Shown here piece by piece: positions 33,867 through 34,193 of a DNA stretch of 34,193 nt. The notes under the pieces were generated by a model. The model did no database searches, was not told the DNA's origin, and saw nothing but the letters and a program-made list of their open reading frames with translations. The stretch lies in assembly GCA_018971565.1 (NCBI GenBank), contig JAGXAO010000011.1, positions 1 through 34,193 on the forward strand, written 5' to 3'. The DNA comes from Rhodospirillales bacterium. Lineage in GTDB: Bacteria; Pseudomonadota; Alphaproteobacteria; Acetobacterales; Acetobacteraceae. A program made the position numbers and the translations under genes. How positions within the stretch are numbered: the stretch's first letter is position 1; each line of letters opens with the position of its first letter.

Positions 33867-33895
33867 ATGCTACAGGAGCAAGTTGAAGTCGTCAA
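33867..33895 (-). promoter_or_regulatory. Probable sigma-70 promoter of glxBCD-glnT
   Basis: On the minus strand TTGACG (33890-33895) and TAGCAT (33867-33872) have an exact 17-base spacer. Initiation near 33860 leaves a leader of about 22 bases to the glxB ATG. Confidence 0.6.
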
Positions 33896-33900
33896 CCAAC

Positions 33901-33917
33901 AAGAATAAACAATTCTT
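33901..33917. repeat. AT-rich inverted repeat upstream of the glx promoter
   Basis: AAGAAT and ATTCTT flank a 5-base spacer, just upstream of the -35 box of the glx promoter. It is a possible regulator site, but the region is AT-rich and such repeats can arise by chance. Confidence 0.25.
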
Positions 33918-33964
33918 TTAAAGAAACACACCAAAGATAATTCCAAGACAGCCTTACCAAATAG

Positions 33965-33994
33965 TTGAATTTTGTTCTGTTCAGCCAATATGGG
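33965..33994 (+). promoter_or_regulatory. Weak candidate promoter of the alcohol dehydrogenase gene
   Basis: TTGAAT (33965-33970) and TATGGG (33989-33994) are 18 bases apart. Both are partial matches. The start would lie about 23 bases before the ATG at 34024. Confidence 0.3.
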
Positions 33995-34023
33995 TGCTGC
34001 CTTACTTAAACAGGGAGTCCATT

Positions 34024-34193
34024 ATGCTCGTTTGCACAGGTTTTGGGGCCGCAAGCCCCTCTTCTCCTCTTGGCCCCCTAACGTTCAACCGGCGCGATGT
34101 CAGCAAAAGCGATGTAGAAATCGAGATCATGTTTTGTGGCGTATGCCACTCCGACCTGCATTTCGTCCGGGATGAATGGCACTTCACCCAGTA
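34024..34193 (+). CDS. Zinc-dependent alcohol dehydrogenase, N-terminal part (cut by window end)
   Basis: 56 codons are visible and the frame stays open at the right edge. The ATG at 34024 has GGGAG 6 bases upstream. The visible protein contains FNRRDVSKSDVEIEIMFCGV followed by CHSDLHFVRDEW, the catalytic-zinc cysteine motif of the cinnamyl-alcohol-dehydrogenase/YahK-like medium-chain family, which are mostly NADP-dependent aldehyde reductases. Direction and substrate cannot be judged from the N terminus. It is divergent from the glx operon across 185 bases that hold promoters for both. Confidence 0.85.
   Translation, partial: MLVCTGFGAASPSSPLGPLTFNRRDVSKSDVEIEIMFCGVCHSDLHFVRDEWHFTQ

Noticed and set aside
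33839-33988. 50-residue N-terminal extension of glxB
   Set aside because: A class II amidotransferase needs Cys at position 2; the extension would bury it and also covers the promoter.

Overview
The window reads as a densely packed alphaproteobacterial chromosome segment of moderate-to-high GC. The best guess is an acidophilic or acetic-acid-type member of the Acetobacteraceae. That is inferred from the fabI-aroC pair, the rpiB-glyA-nrdR-ribD-ribE-ribB-ribH-nusB-thiL run, a very long Hint-domain protein, a non-zinc HemB and a glxBCD-glnT cluster, not from any marker gene. There are no tRNAs, rRNAs, insertion sequences, prophage genes or CRISPR arrays that I can see.

Layout: (1) 1-2.9 kb, plus strand: the 3' end of fabI, aroC with an intrinsic terminator, a PAS/degenerate-GGDEF protein and a small secreted orphan. 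(2) 2.9-8.5 kb, minus strand: an EF-hand secreted protein, rpsD and a 1428-residue repetitive protein ending in a Hint (hedgehog/intein) domain. (3) 8.5-13.9 kb, plus strand: RNase R translationally coupled to an S41 peptidase, then rpmG (L33) and a zinc-ribbon metallopeptidase. (4) 13.9-20.95 kb, minus strand: a nine-gene housekeeping operon, rpiB-glyA-nrdR-ribD-ribE-ribB-ribH-nusB-thiL, mostly with overlapping stop/start codons. It carries four riboflavin genes, but the RibB partner domain for GTP cyclohydrolase II is degenerate. (5) 21.3-24.4 kb, plus strand: a three-gene glycosyltransferase cluster (GT4-like, DUF707, GT2). (6) 24.4-28.3 kb: a SEL1-repeat membrane protein (minus) divergent from hemB and an SDR oxidoreductase (plus), which meet a squalene/phytoene-synthase-like protein tail to tail. 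(7) 28.3-29.5 kb: Fe-type superoxide dismutase and a GNAT acetyltransferase sharing a bidirectional terminator. (8) 29.5-33.9 kb, minus strand: glxB-glxC-glxD-glnT, the amidotransferase, GXGXG, FMN-synthase and GS-III-like ligase module related to N-methylglutamate synthase plus gamma-glutamylmethylamide synthetase. It has a good promoter and is divergent from a zinc alcohol dehydrogenase cut by the window edge.

Most of the window is primary metabolism: fatty acid, shikimate, riboflavin, thiamine, heme and C1-folate pathways, plus translation and RNA decay. The less ordinary parts are the Hint protein, the degenerate RibA-like and GGDEF-like domains, the Asp-motif-less squalene-synthase homologue, the glycosyltransferase trio and the glx/glnT module. 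I found no clearly new multi-gene system; the points worth a second look are listed as findings.
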